Below, in pieces: positions 5,838 to 12,647 of a stretch of DNA of 12,997 nucleotides. The notes beneath the pieces were generated by a model. It saw nothing but the letters and a program-made list of their open reading frames with translations. It was not told where the DNA came from and ran no database searches. The DNA is from Ilumatobacteraceae bacterium (GTDB taxonomy: Bacteria; Actinomycetota; Acidimicrobiia; Acidimicrobiales; Ilumatobacteraceae): contig JANRBC010000150.1 of the NCBI GenBank assembly GCA_030727685.1, forward strand, positions 1 through 12,997, in the 5' to 3' direction. The number at the start of each line of letters is the position of its first letter. Position 1 is the stretch's first letter. The position numbers and the translations under genes are program-made.

Positions 5838-6943
5838 GCGTTCGTGTTGGTGTCAATTTATTGTGGCTCCGCTCAGGTCAAGTGGGTGGCTCGCAAGAGT
5901 ATTTGCTTCGCCAACTAACTGGTTTGCATGAGATCAACAACAACGAGTTTGATGTGACGCTGTTCGTGCAACCCGGGTTTACACAGAATCACGAGGATCT
6001 CGCAAAAAACTATAAGTTCGTTGAAGCGCCAAACCATCGTGGTATGCGCGTGCTGCGAATTTTGTTAGAGCAAACTTGGTTAGCCGTTAAAGCACGAAAG
6101 TTCGACTTGATGCACCACGGTGGTGGCACGATGCCATTTTTTGCTGGCCGTCGCACCGTGCTGACGATTCACGATGTGCAATATCTCTCGTTTCCAGAAA
6201 ACTTCAGTCGTGTTCGCTTAAGTTACTTGCGCAAAGTTGTGCCGCGTTCGATAGCCAGAGCATCACTTGTTAGCACGCCGAGCGAATATGTGCGCCAGAA
6301 GTTGATTACCGAGTTTGCGATCTCGCCAGCCAAAGTCAAAGTCGTGCGTCACGGCATCAACGAACAACTCGGAAAGGCGGCCACAAGCGAGCAAGAATTG
6401 CGTCAACGATTGCGACTTGAACACAAAGACGTTTTGTTTTTGCCAGCGGTTACACACCCCCATAAAAATCATAAGTTTTTGCTGCAACTGATGAAAACTC
6501 ACTGGGTTGATAAAAATCTTGTTTTGGTGTGTGCCGGCGGCAAAGGTCGTGGCGAAGTTGACTTCATGCGCGAAGTTCGCCGATTGAACCTCGATGACCG
6601 CGTGATTCGGCTTGACCGAGTTACTGATCATGACCGAGATGGACTATTAAAACTGGCCAAGGCGATGGTGTTTCCAAGTTTGTACGAAGGTTTTGGCGCC
6701 CCAGTTATTGAAGCAATGCAACTCGAGACGCCGGTAATTTCGAGCAATTGCGCTGCGCTGCCTGAAATTGTTGGTGATGCCGGCATAGTTTTGCCGCTCG
6801 ATTCGAACCTATGGGCAAGTGCGCTTGACACTTTGGTGTCTCGGCGCGACTCGTTAATTGCCGCCGGCAGAATTCGTGCCGCACACTTTTCGGTTTCTAA
6901 TTCAGGAAAAGATTTGGCTCAGATTTATCGGACGGCTATCTGA
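5834..6943 (+). CDS. GT4-family glycosyltransferase, second of three
   Basis: A 369-residue GT-B enzyme. The N-terminal half has GVNLLWLRSGQVGGSQEYLL and TIHDVQYLSFPENFSRVRLS (His113-Asp114). The donor half has FLPAVTHPHKNHKFLL, VCAGGKGRGEV and the E-x7-E motif with Glu285 and Glu293 in LYEGFGAPVIEAM, then LPEIVGDAGIVL. It resembles its upstream neighbour in layout, including the HDxxxLxxPxxFSR stretch, and the two may be old duplicates that now add different sugars. The start ATG lies inside the upstream stop (ATGA). The stop TGA shares one base with the ATG of the third transferase. The three genes are therefore almost certainly one transcript acting on one glycan. Substrate unknown. Confidence 0.9.
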   Translation: MSVRVGVNLLWLRSGQVGGSQEYLLRQLTGLHEINNNEFDVTLFVQPGFTQNHEDLAKNYKFVEAPNHRGMRVLRILLEQTWLAVKARKFDLMHHGGGTMPFFAGRRTVLTIHDVQYLSFPENFSRVRLSYLRKVVPRSIARASLVSTPSEYVRQKLITEFAISPAKVKVVRHGINEQLGKAATSEQELRQRLRLEHKDVLFLPAVTHPHKNHKFLLQLMKTHWVDKNLVLVCAGGKGRGEVDFMREVRRLNLDDRVIRLDRVTDHDRDGLLKLAKAMVFPSLYEGFGAPVIEAMQLETPVISSNCAALPEIVGDAGIVLPLDSNLWASALDTLVSRRDSLIAAGRIRAAHFSVSNSGKDLAQIYRTAI

Positions 6944-8181
6944 TGTCAAAGTCAAAAAAACTACGACTAATTGTTCTTTGTCCACACTTTGAGCCAGATA
7001 TGGCTCCGACTGGGGTGGTGATGACACGAATCGTTCACGAGCTTGCAGCGCGCGGACACGAACTGCATGTCGTCACCTCGTTGCCGTGGTATCGAAAACA
7101 TCAAGTCGAAACCAAATGGGCTGGTGCACTTTGGCGAGTTGAAAAAACAAACTGGGGCTCAATTAGTCGCGTGCAACCATTTGCAGGTCAGACAAAAAGT
7201 AATCTGCTTCGTCGGGCAATTGGTTTCATTCTGTTCAGCTATTTCGTTGGTGTGCGTGCGTTATTCGCCGGTGGCTTTTGGCGTCGAGTTGATGGCGTGT
7301 TGGCAATGTCGCCGCCGTTGACGCTGGGCTTAATCGGCTGGCATACGAAATTATTTCGTGGAGGCAAACTCGTTTTCAATATTCAAGATGTCTTCCCAGA
7401 TGCGGCTGTCGAAACAGGTGCGATTTCAAATCAACGGGTGATCGCAGCAGCCTCGTGGCTCGAGCGCATTAGCTATCAACGTTCTGATTCGGTCGTCTTG
7501 TTATCAGACGATTTGGCCAACAATGTTCAACGCAAACTCGATCAAAAATTTCACAAACGCATCAAGGTGATTCCTAACTTTGTTGACACCCAAGCGATTG
7601 TGCCGATGTCAAGACTCACTAACTATCGCCGCGAACTTGGCATCGATGAGTCGTTAGTCGTGATGTACGCGGGCAATGTAGGTTTTTCGCAATCACTTGA
7701 ACTTTTGATTGAAGCCGCTCGAGTGCTGCCAGATGTTGTGTTCGTCATCAACGGCGAAGGCGCCGCAAGAAAATCACTCGAAGCAAAAGCGCAGACGTTG
7801 AGCAATGTCAAGTTCGGCGACTATCAAGATGTATCTAGGTTGAGCGAAGTTTTGGCGACGGGTGACTTACATGTAGTTCCATTGCGTCGCGGTCTTGGTT
7901 CGGTGAGCGTGCCGTCAAAGACTTATTCGATACTTGCCGCTGGTCGACCAATTTGTGCGGCGATCGACTTAGATACCGAGGTACCTCGTATTTTGGCCGC
8001 GGCAAATGCTGGTGTGTGCGTTGAGCCCGACAATCAAGAGGCGTTCGTATCGGCGATTGCCGCAATGATCAGCGATCGCAAATCTCTAGAAGAAATGGGG
8101 GCGAGCGGGCGAAAATGGGTTGAAGGCCACGCATCTGCCCAATCTGTTGCGCAGCGTTACGAAGCCTTGTACATGCGATAA
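6943..8181 (+). CDS. GT4-family glycosyltransferase, WcaI/WbuB-like, third of three
   Basis: A 412-residue GT-B enzyme of the WcaI/WbuB type. The N-terminus has VLCPHFEPDMAPTGVVMTRI and ELAARGHELHVVTSLPWY, the standard opening of this group. LAMSPPLTLGLIGW and LVFNIQDVFPDAAVETG follow, with a hydrophobic stretch at about 92-110 that may contact the membrane. The donor half has IPNFVDT, MYAGNVGFSQSLELL and GDLHVVPLRRGLGS. In place of the E-x7-E motif it has VPSKTYSILAAGRPI (323-337), which is usual for this subgroup and not a defect. The WbuB relatives transfer deoxy-amino sugars such as L-FucNAc, so a fucose-type donor is a possible but unproven link with the local fcl and gmd. The start overlaps the previous stop by one base. 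Confidence 0.9.
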   Translation: MSKSKKLRLIVLCPHFEPDMAPTGVVMTRIVHELAARGHELHVVTSLPWYRKHQVETKWAGALWRVEKTNWGSISRVQPFAGQTKSNLLRRAIGFILFSYFVGVRALFAGGFWRRVDGVLAMSPPLTLGLIGWHTKLFRGGKLVFNIQDVFPDAAVETGAISNQRVIAAASWLERISYQRSDSVVLLSDDLANNVQRKLDQKFHKRIKVIPNFVDTQAIVPMSRLTNYRRELGIDESLVVMYAGNVGFSQSLELLIEAARVLPDVVFVINGEGAARKSLEAKAQTLSNVKFGDYQDVSRLSEVLATGDLHVVPLRRGLGSVSVPSKTYSILAAGRPICAAIDLDTEVPRILAAANAGVCVEPDNQEAFVSAIAAMISDRKSLEEMGASGRKWVEGHASAQSVAQRYEALYMR

Positions 8182-8186
8182 GCCTG

Positions 8187-8192
8187 TAGCAT
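8187..8192 (+). promoter_or_regulatory. Possible -10 element before the membrane-protein gene
   Basis: TAGCAT fits TANNNT and ends nine bases before the GTG at 8202, with no ribosome site between. It may allow transcription apart from the glycosyltransferase genes. The evidence is a single short match. Confidence 0.2.
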
Positions 8193-8201
8193 TTCTTGTT
8201 C

Positions 8202-8870
8202 GTGGCTACCTCATCTTCAGCGAAAAAAATCGCCCGCCTGGCTCAAGCAAGCAAAAACCGCAAAGGCCGCAAGGTTCGCGTGCAGGGTGGGTCGTTGTTT
8301 CCGACGGTCATCTTCGTTGTCTGCGTGCTCGGTGTCGGGCTTATTGCTTACGCACGTCAAAGCCAAGAAAGAGTTAGCGCCCTTGACACTGCAACACAGA
8401 GCTATTACACGGCGTTTGGCATCTACAAGTGCGATGCCTTTATAGACAATCTGCCAGCAGCAAGTGACCTTGCCGACATCGCGACTGTTAAACCCGGTGC
8501 ATTCATCGAGTCTGCTGGTGTCGTGCGCTGGGAGCCACAAGTTTTGTCGGGTGAGCGACGCGCCAAACTAGAAACATTTTTTGAACTTTATGGGTTGAAA
8601 GTAACCAACGATTCGATTGAGTTTCCTGAATCGATAAACAACGGCGAGAAAATAACTGAGGGTGACACGAAATGTGGCGACAAAAACGCCAGTTTGCAAG
8701 TCGTTGTCTGGGATTCAAAAGTTTCGTCGCCAAAAATTTCGATAGCTGATCTTGGCAATGTGCGTCTCACCGGCAATGGCATGGCGATTACTTTGGCGTT
8801 TGTCGTCAAAGATGCCGATGTTCCACAGCCGGTCACAATCACAGATCTCGATCCGTTGATTACCGGTTAA
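8202..8870 (+). CDS. Single-pass membrane protein, conserved actinobacterial hypothetical
   Basis: A 222-residue protein from the GTG at 8202; a TTG at 8196 would add two residues. A very basic cytoplasmic start (residues 1-30, many Lys and Arg) precedes one transmembrane helix at about 31-50, so most of the chain is outside. The outer part has AFGIYKCDAF (71-80), GLKVTNDSIEFP (131-142), a second cysteine at 158, a segment SLQVVVWDS, and a C-terminal ITLAFVVKDADVPQP. From memory it belongs to a family common in Acidimicrobiia with GIYxCDxF and a histidine-rich HGDGxIHxHP block. Here the aligned segment SAGVVRWEPQ has no histidine. Cys77 and Cys158 could form a disulfide. It sits 20 bases after the transferases and 27 before the nucleotidyltransferase, so it is probably in the operon. 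Function unknown. Confidence 0.8.
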   Translation: MATSSSAKKIARLAQASKNRKGRKVRVQGGSLFPTVIFVVCVLGVGLIAYARQSQERVSALDTATQSYYTAFGIYKCDAFIDNLPAASDLADIATVKPGAFIESAGVVRWEPQVLSGERRAKLETFFELYGLKVTNDSIEFPESINNGEKITEGDTKCGDKNASLQVVVWDSKVSSPKISIADLGNVRLTGNGMAITLAFVVKDADVPQPVTITDLDPLITG

Positions 8871-8897
8871 CGCCAAAAAATTGGAGTAGATCGACAA

Positions 8898-9902
8898 GTG
8901 CACGCAGTCGTGCTAGTTGGTGGTTTTGGCACTAGGTTGCGACCGTTGACGTTGGCGACACCAAAGCCTTTGCTTCCGATTGCGAATTTGCCGTTGCTCG
9001 AACGACTCATGGCGTCACTTGCACGTGGCGGCGTAACCGATGCGGTGCTGTCATTGGGTTTTAAACCAGAGCCGTTTTTGAATGCGTTTCCGTCAAACAT
9101 TTGTGCGGGCGTGAAACTTACTTACGCAGTTGAAGATCGACCGCTTGATACTGCAGGCGCAATTGGTTTTGCCGCGCGACATGCCGATATTCACAAGCGT
9201 GGTGAAACATTTCTTGTTGCAAATGGTGACGTGCTGACAGATCTGGATGTCTCAGCGTTGGTTGCTTTTCATAAATCGACAAAAGCACAAGCGACAATTC
9301 ATTTGACGCCAGTTGACGACCCTTCTCAATACGGTGTTGTAGAAACAGATTCGCAAGGGCGAGTGCTTCGTTTTGTCGAAAAGCCGTCACCAGGTCAGAC
9401 AACTTCGCGCAATGTCAATGGCGGAACATACATCTTCGAATCATCTGCACTTGACCGCATGCCAGGTGTTGCACCAATGTCAATCGAACGCGAGACGTTT
9501 CCTGAGATTGTCAAAGAAGGTCAACTATTTGGTTTTGCAACAAGCGACTACTGGATTGATGCGGGGCGCCCCGACTCTTATGTTCGGGCGAATATTGATC
9601 TGTTGCAGCGCAAAAGTATTCACAAAGTTGAAGCGGTTTGTTCTGATGGGCAAATAGCAAAGTCGGCGACGATCACACAAAGTGTTGTCGGGCGAGGGTG
9701 CAAAGTGGGCGAAAATGCTCAAATCATCGACTCGGTTTTACTCGATGGTGCCACGATTGATGACAATGCGGTTGTTATCAATAGTGCAGTCATGGGCCAT
9801 GTTGGCTCATTTGCCCAGGTGAGTGGGTGTCTCATCGGTGTTGACGGTGAGGTTGCATCTGGCGCAGTATTGCGTGATGCGAAAGTCCCTGATGCCAACT
9901 GA
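8898..9902 (+). CDS. Mannose-1-phosphate guanylyltransferase-like sugar nucleotidyltransferase
   Basis: A 334-residue enzyme joining a sugar-1-phosphate to a nucleotide. Residues 4-28 hold the nucleotide loop VVLVGGFGTRLRPLTLATPK, with the catalytic Arg13 and Lys23. EDRPLDTAGAIGFAA, the metal-binding Asp111 in LVANGDVLTDLD, RFVEKPSPG (Glu161-Lys162) and YWIDAGRPDSYVRAN with Asp221 complete the domain. From about residue 250 to 325 there is a left-handed hexapeptide repeat (GQIAKSATI, GENAQIIDSVLL, GATIDDNAVV). This layout matches actinobacterial and eukaryotic-type GDP-mannose pyrophosphorylases. UDP-glucose or dTDP-glucose synthesis cannot be excluded. GDP-mannose would feed the local gmd and fcl. 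The start is the GTG at 8898, with GGAG at 8883-8886 at a rather long 11-base spacing. An SDR gene follows after nine bases. Confidence 0.85.
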   Translation: MHAVVLVGGFGTRLRPLTLATPKPLLPIANLPLLERLMASLARGGVTDAVLSLGFKPEPFLNAFPSNICAGVKLTYAVEDRPLDTAGAIGFAARHADIHKRGETFLVANGDVLTDLDVSALVAFHKSTKAQATIHLTPVDDPSQYGVVETDSQGRVLRFVEKPSPGQTTSRNVNGGTYIFESSALDRMPGVAPMSIERETFPEIVKEGQLFGFATSDYWIDAGRPDSYVRANIDLLQRKSIHKVEAVCSDGQIAKSATITQSVVGRGCKVGENAQIIDSVLLDGATIDDNAVVINSAVMGHVGSFAQVSGCLIGVDGEVASGAVLRDAKVPDAN

Positions 9903-9911
9903 GAAAATTTG

Positions 9912-10835
9912 ATGGCACAAGTTAACGGCGTGCTTGTTTGCGGTGGTGCAGGTTTTATTGGTTCACATCTAGTTGATCGGTTGTTGGCTGATGGGCAAAG
10001 TGTCGAAGTTGTTGATGACCTCTCGGTTGGCTCGCTTGCCAACCTAAGCACGGCTCGTGCGTCAGGTGGCACTTTGCGGTTTCATCACCTCGATGTTTCG
10101 GCGCCAGAGTTTTCAGATTTAATTGCGCTGCGTCGACCAACAGTTATTTATCATCTCGCGCTTTTGCCAACTGGTGCAACTAGAACCAACGAGATGTTGC
10201 GCTCGGCGACATTGTTGCTGTCTGTGCTCGAGGCTGCACGACGCTTTGCGGTAAAAAAAGTTGTCGTTGCACTTCCTGCAGGCTTGCTTTACGGCGAAGT
10301 GCCGGCGCGCCAATTGCCCGTCAAAGAAGGTCGTAAGTCAGAACCGATGGGTGTGGCCCACGTGATGGCCAATACTCTTGTCGATTTGTTGACTGTTTAC
10401 CGCGAAAGTTACGACGTCGAGTTCACCGCATTGGCAATGACAAATGTTTACGGTTCAAGACAACGCCCGACAGATGGTGTAGTCGCCGCGTTTGCCAACG
10501 CCGTAGTTAATCAAAGTGCGCCGATAATTTGCGGCAATGGACGTCAGACCAGAGATTTCTTGTTTATTGACGATGCCGTCGATGCGCTAGCGCGCTCAAT
10601 GAATAAAGGTGGCGGACTCGTAATCAACGTTGGTACTGGCGTGCAAACAAATATCAAAGATCTGTGGCAGCTAGTTGGTCGTGATACGACTTTGCAAGAA
10701 TCATACGAGTCGGCGCGACATGGAGATCTGCAACGCAATGCTGTAAATACGACAAGGGCCAGAATTCAACTTGGTTGGTCGCCATGGACAGCGCTTGAAA
10801 CTGGGGTTAGCGAATTATTGGGGCGAAACGTTTAG
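9912..10835 (+). CDS. Extended SDR (epimerase/dehydratase family) lacking its catalytic residues
   Basis: A 307-residue member of the NAD-dependent epimerase/dehydratase family. The cofactor half is intact: VLVCGGAGFIGSHLVDRLL with Gly11, Gly14 and Gly17, VVDDLS (Asp35-Asp36), HLDVSA and YHLALL. The sugar half keeps TNVYGSRQRP, RQTRDFLFIDDAVDAL, INVGTG and QLGWSPWTALETG. Where the family has Y-x3-K (as in PYGASK), this protein reads PMGVAH, so Met146 and His150 replace both residues. The serine or threonine before the YG of the active site is Ala123 in LPAGLLYG. All three catalytic positions are therefore lost, and ordinary epimerase or dehydratase chemistry is not expected. It may bind nucleotide sugar without reaction, or pair with another SDR. 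The ATG at 9912 is preferred over TTG at 9909. The C-terminus overlaps the convergent cofE by four bases. Confidence 0.88.
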   Translation: MAQVNGVLVCGGAGFIGSHLVDRLLADGQSVEVVDDLSVGSLANLSTARASGGTLRFHHLDVSAPEFSDLIALRRPTVIYHLALLPTGATRTNEMLRSATLLLSVLEAARRFAVKKVVVALPAGLLYGEVPARQLPVKEGRKSEPMGVAHVMANTLVDLLTVYRESYDVEFTALAMTNVYGSRQRPTDGVVAAFANAVVNQSAPIICGNGRQTRDFLFIDDAVDALARSMNKGGGLVINVGTGVQTNIKDLWQLVGRDTTLQESYESARHGDLQRNAVNTTRARIQLGWSPWTALETGVSELLGRNV

Positions 10836-11551
10836 CGAAACAGGTCTTCTTGTGGCGGTCGCACAAGTTCGCTGATCTTCGAATCGCGAAACCAATCAGC
10901 ATCAACACCTCGAATTACTGCCACAGGTATGCCAGACGATTTACCCATCACGAGTTCGGCAGCACTGGCAAGTTCGTCAGCAACTGCAACTTCGGTGACT
11001 TGCATAATGCGACCCAATGAATCGGGTGTGCCACGCAGATCGACGACTCCGGCAACACCAGCGATGCCGATAGCGACATCGGTCAGACCTTTGCGCCAAG
11101 GTCGACCAAAAGTATCGCTGACAATGACGCCGACATTAACTCCGTGTTTGACGCGAATTATGTCGCGAATTCGTCTGGCAGATTTGTCGCTATCAATCGG
11201 TAATAGCGCCGCATAGCCGCGTTCAATATTCGATAAATCAATTCCACTATTTGCGCAGATGAAACCATGCTTTGTTTCGGTGATAATCAGATCTCCGCGG
11301 CGACGCACGATGCGCACTGCCTCTTGTTCTACAAGCTGTTTGTGGCTAAGTGGATCAGAAGCATCGATCGGTACAAGTCGGCCTTCTGCTTTTGAGACAA
11401 TTTTTTGCGTGACGACCAATACGTCGTTATCTAACAAAGGGCCATTGGGCTCTTGTCGACAAATGTCGGCAATCACGTCGCCAAGTTGATCGTTTGCCGA
11501 GATCTCGCCGATGCCTTCAACACCCCAAATTGTCAGGCGATTCACTTTCAT
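10832..11551 (-). CDS. cofE: Coenzyme F420-0:L-glutamate ligase (CofE)
   Basis: A 239-residue enzyme that adds gamma-linked glutamate to F420-0 using GTP. Motifs in order are VTQKIVSKAEGR (47-58), ETKHGFICANSGID (92-105), SDTFGRPWRKGLTDVAIG (145-162) and ELVMGKSSGIPVAVIRG (199-214), all matching CofE and the N-terminal half of FbiB. It ends soon after the last motif, so it is the stand-alone form and lacks the C-terminal nitroreductase-like domain of mycobacterial FbiB, which is about 450 residues. The reductase that finishes the dehydro-F420 route, if this organism uses it, must be encoded elsewhere. The ATG start overlaps the cofD stop as ATGA, so translation is coupled. The gene is convergent with the SDR over four bases. 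Confidence 0.95.
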   Translation of the reverse strand: MKVNRLTIWGVEGIGEISANDQLGDVIADICRQEPNGPLLDNDVLVVTQKIVSKAEGRLVPIDASDPLSHKQLVEQEAVRIVRRRGDLIITETKHGFICANSGIDLSNIERGYAALLPIDSDKSARRIRDIIRVKHGVNVGVIVSDTFGRPWRKGLTDVAIGIAGVAGVVDLRGTPDSLGRIMQVTEVAVADELASAAELVMGKSSGIPVAVIRGVDADWFRDSKISELVRPPQEDLFR

Positions 11552-12546
11552 TTACCTTTGAGCGAAGCAAGCGTGGTTCGCGCCAACTCGGCGCTAATTT
11601 TTGGGTCAGCCATAATCGTGTTTGTCACAACGCAACGCATGCCGAGTGCTTCAATTGCTGGCTTTAGATCTGCGTCCACATTGTCAATGATAAGAGTTGA
11701 GGCAATCAACGAATACATTCGCGCAACACCAAGTGCTGATGACTCATGACCTAGTTCTTTGAGCATTCGATCGGCGGGCCCTTTAATCGCGTGCCCTCCG
11801 ACGATTGGCGAAATTGCCACAACACGATCTCTGATCTTGCCGAGAGCTGTATCTACACCTTTTAATGCACGAATCGGGCCGATTGAAACGATTGGGTTCG
11901 AAGGCGCGATAACTACTGCGTCGGCGCTTGCGAGTTGCGACAACGCATTTGGCTCTGCATTTTCGACACCGACAAAGTTGACTGATCGCACCGCAACATC
12001 GTGTTTGTACTTGACGAAATATTCTTGGAAACTAATTTTTTGGCCAGATTTTCCGGCGATGCAATCTTCGGCAAGTTCAACAACAGTCGAAACATCTTGG
12101 TTAGTCATCGGCACTATTTGCTGTTCGACTGACCACGCGGCCGCAATTTCGCGCGTGATTTGCCATGCATCTGCGCCTTCACTTCGACGTGCTGTTCGGT
12201 AAAAGTGCGTGGCAAGATCTTGATCGCCGAGGTTGAACCACTCGGGCGCTGCAGTTGAATCGGTTGGTCGCACTTTTGCGTATCGTCTAAGCGATTCCAT
12301 GGCTCGCCAAGACTCATCGGTTAAGCCCCAACCCCGCTGTGCGTCTATTGCTTGGGCGAGAGTGTAAATCACGGTGTCTATGTCGGGCGAAATGTTGAGT
12401 CCGTGCAATACGGTGTCGTCTCCGGTGTTCACTAAGACGGTTGTCAACTTGGGTTCAATTACTTGGGCTAAGCCGCGCAAAAATCGTGCAGCGCCAACTC
12501 CGCCTGCCAACACGACAACAGATTGCGAACTATTTTGCGCATTCAC
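11548..12546 (-). CDS. cofD: 2-phospho-L-lactate / phosphoenolpyruvate transferase (CofD/FbiA)
   Basis: A 332-residue enzyme that transfers the lactyl or enolpyruvyl phosphate moiety from an activated guanosine compound to Fo, giving F420-0 or its dehydro form. Motifs are VVVLAGGVGAARFLRGL (10-26), NTGDD (40-44) and PDIDT (54-58), which carry metal- and Fo-binding acidic residues. WFNLGDQDLATH (103-114), APSNPIVSIGPI (about 214-225) and SPIVGGHAIKGPADRM (246-261) follow. Length agrees with FbiA. The start is uncertain: the frame is open to a GTG at 12630, with an ATG at 12582. I prefer the GTG at 12546 because the conserved chain begins ten residues later and a -10 element sits seven bases upstream. 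No guanylyltransferase partner (CofC/FbiD) and no Fo synthase (FbiC) are in view. Confidence 0.93.
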   Translation of the reverse strand: MNAQNSSQSVVVLAGGVGAARFLRGLAQVIEPKLTTVLVNTGDDTVLHGLNISPDIDTVIYTLAQAIDAQRGWGLTDESWRAMESLRRYAKVRPTDSTAAPEWFNLGDQDLATHFYRTARRSEGADAWQITREIAAAWSVEQQIVPMTNQDVSTVVELAEDCIAGKSGQKISFQEYFVKYKHDVAVRSVNFVGVENAEPNALSQLASADAVVIAPSNPIVSIGPIRALKGVDTALGKIRDRVVAISPIVGGHAIKGPADRMLKELGHESSALGVARMYSLIASTLIIDNVDADLKPAIEALGMRCVVTNTIMADPKISAELARTTLASLKGK

Positions 12547-12559
12547 AACATTGAGCGTA
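12547..12559 (-). promoter_or_regulatory. Possible leaderless promoter of cofD
   Basis: On the minus strand TACGCT (12559-12554) fits TANNNT and is followed by seven bases and then the GTG at 12546. The arrangement equals that seen before the fmdB-type gene. There is no ribosome site and no -35 element at the usual distance. If correct, it fixes the cofD start and gives the cofDE pair its own transcript. Confidence 0.35.
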
Positions 12560-12636
12560 CGGCTTGATGACAAGTAGCGCATTTTTGCACTTCGAATCGA
12601 GAGCGGATCTTTACTCGCTATGTTTGCCACTAGATT

Positions 12637-12642
12637 AAGAGG
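12637..12642 (+). promoter_or_regulatory. Strong Shine-Dalgarno site of gmd
   Basis: AAGAGG, five bases before the ATG at 12648. It is the clearest ribosome site in the window, and it fixes the gmd start. Confidence 0.6.
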
Positions 12643-12647
12643 TCGTT

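Noticed and set aside
6943..8181. Third glycosyltransferase judged as inactive for lack of E-x7-E
   Set aside because: The WcaI/WbuB subgroup normally has a different donor-site sequence (VPSKTYSILAAGRP type), so the absence is expected.
11759..12202. 147-codon open frame on the plus strand
   Set aside because: It lies wholly antisense to cofD, has biased low-complexity composition (Ser, Thr, Ala) and no recognisable domain.
12547..12630. 28-residue N-terminal extension of cofD from GTG 12630
   Set aside because: CofD proteins begin close to the VVVLAGGVG strand. The extension is unconserved and would leave only 17 bases before gmd. The choice is not proven.
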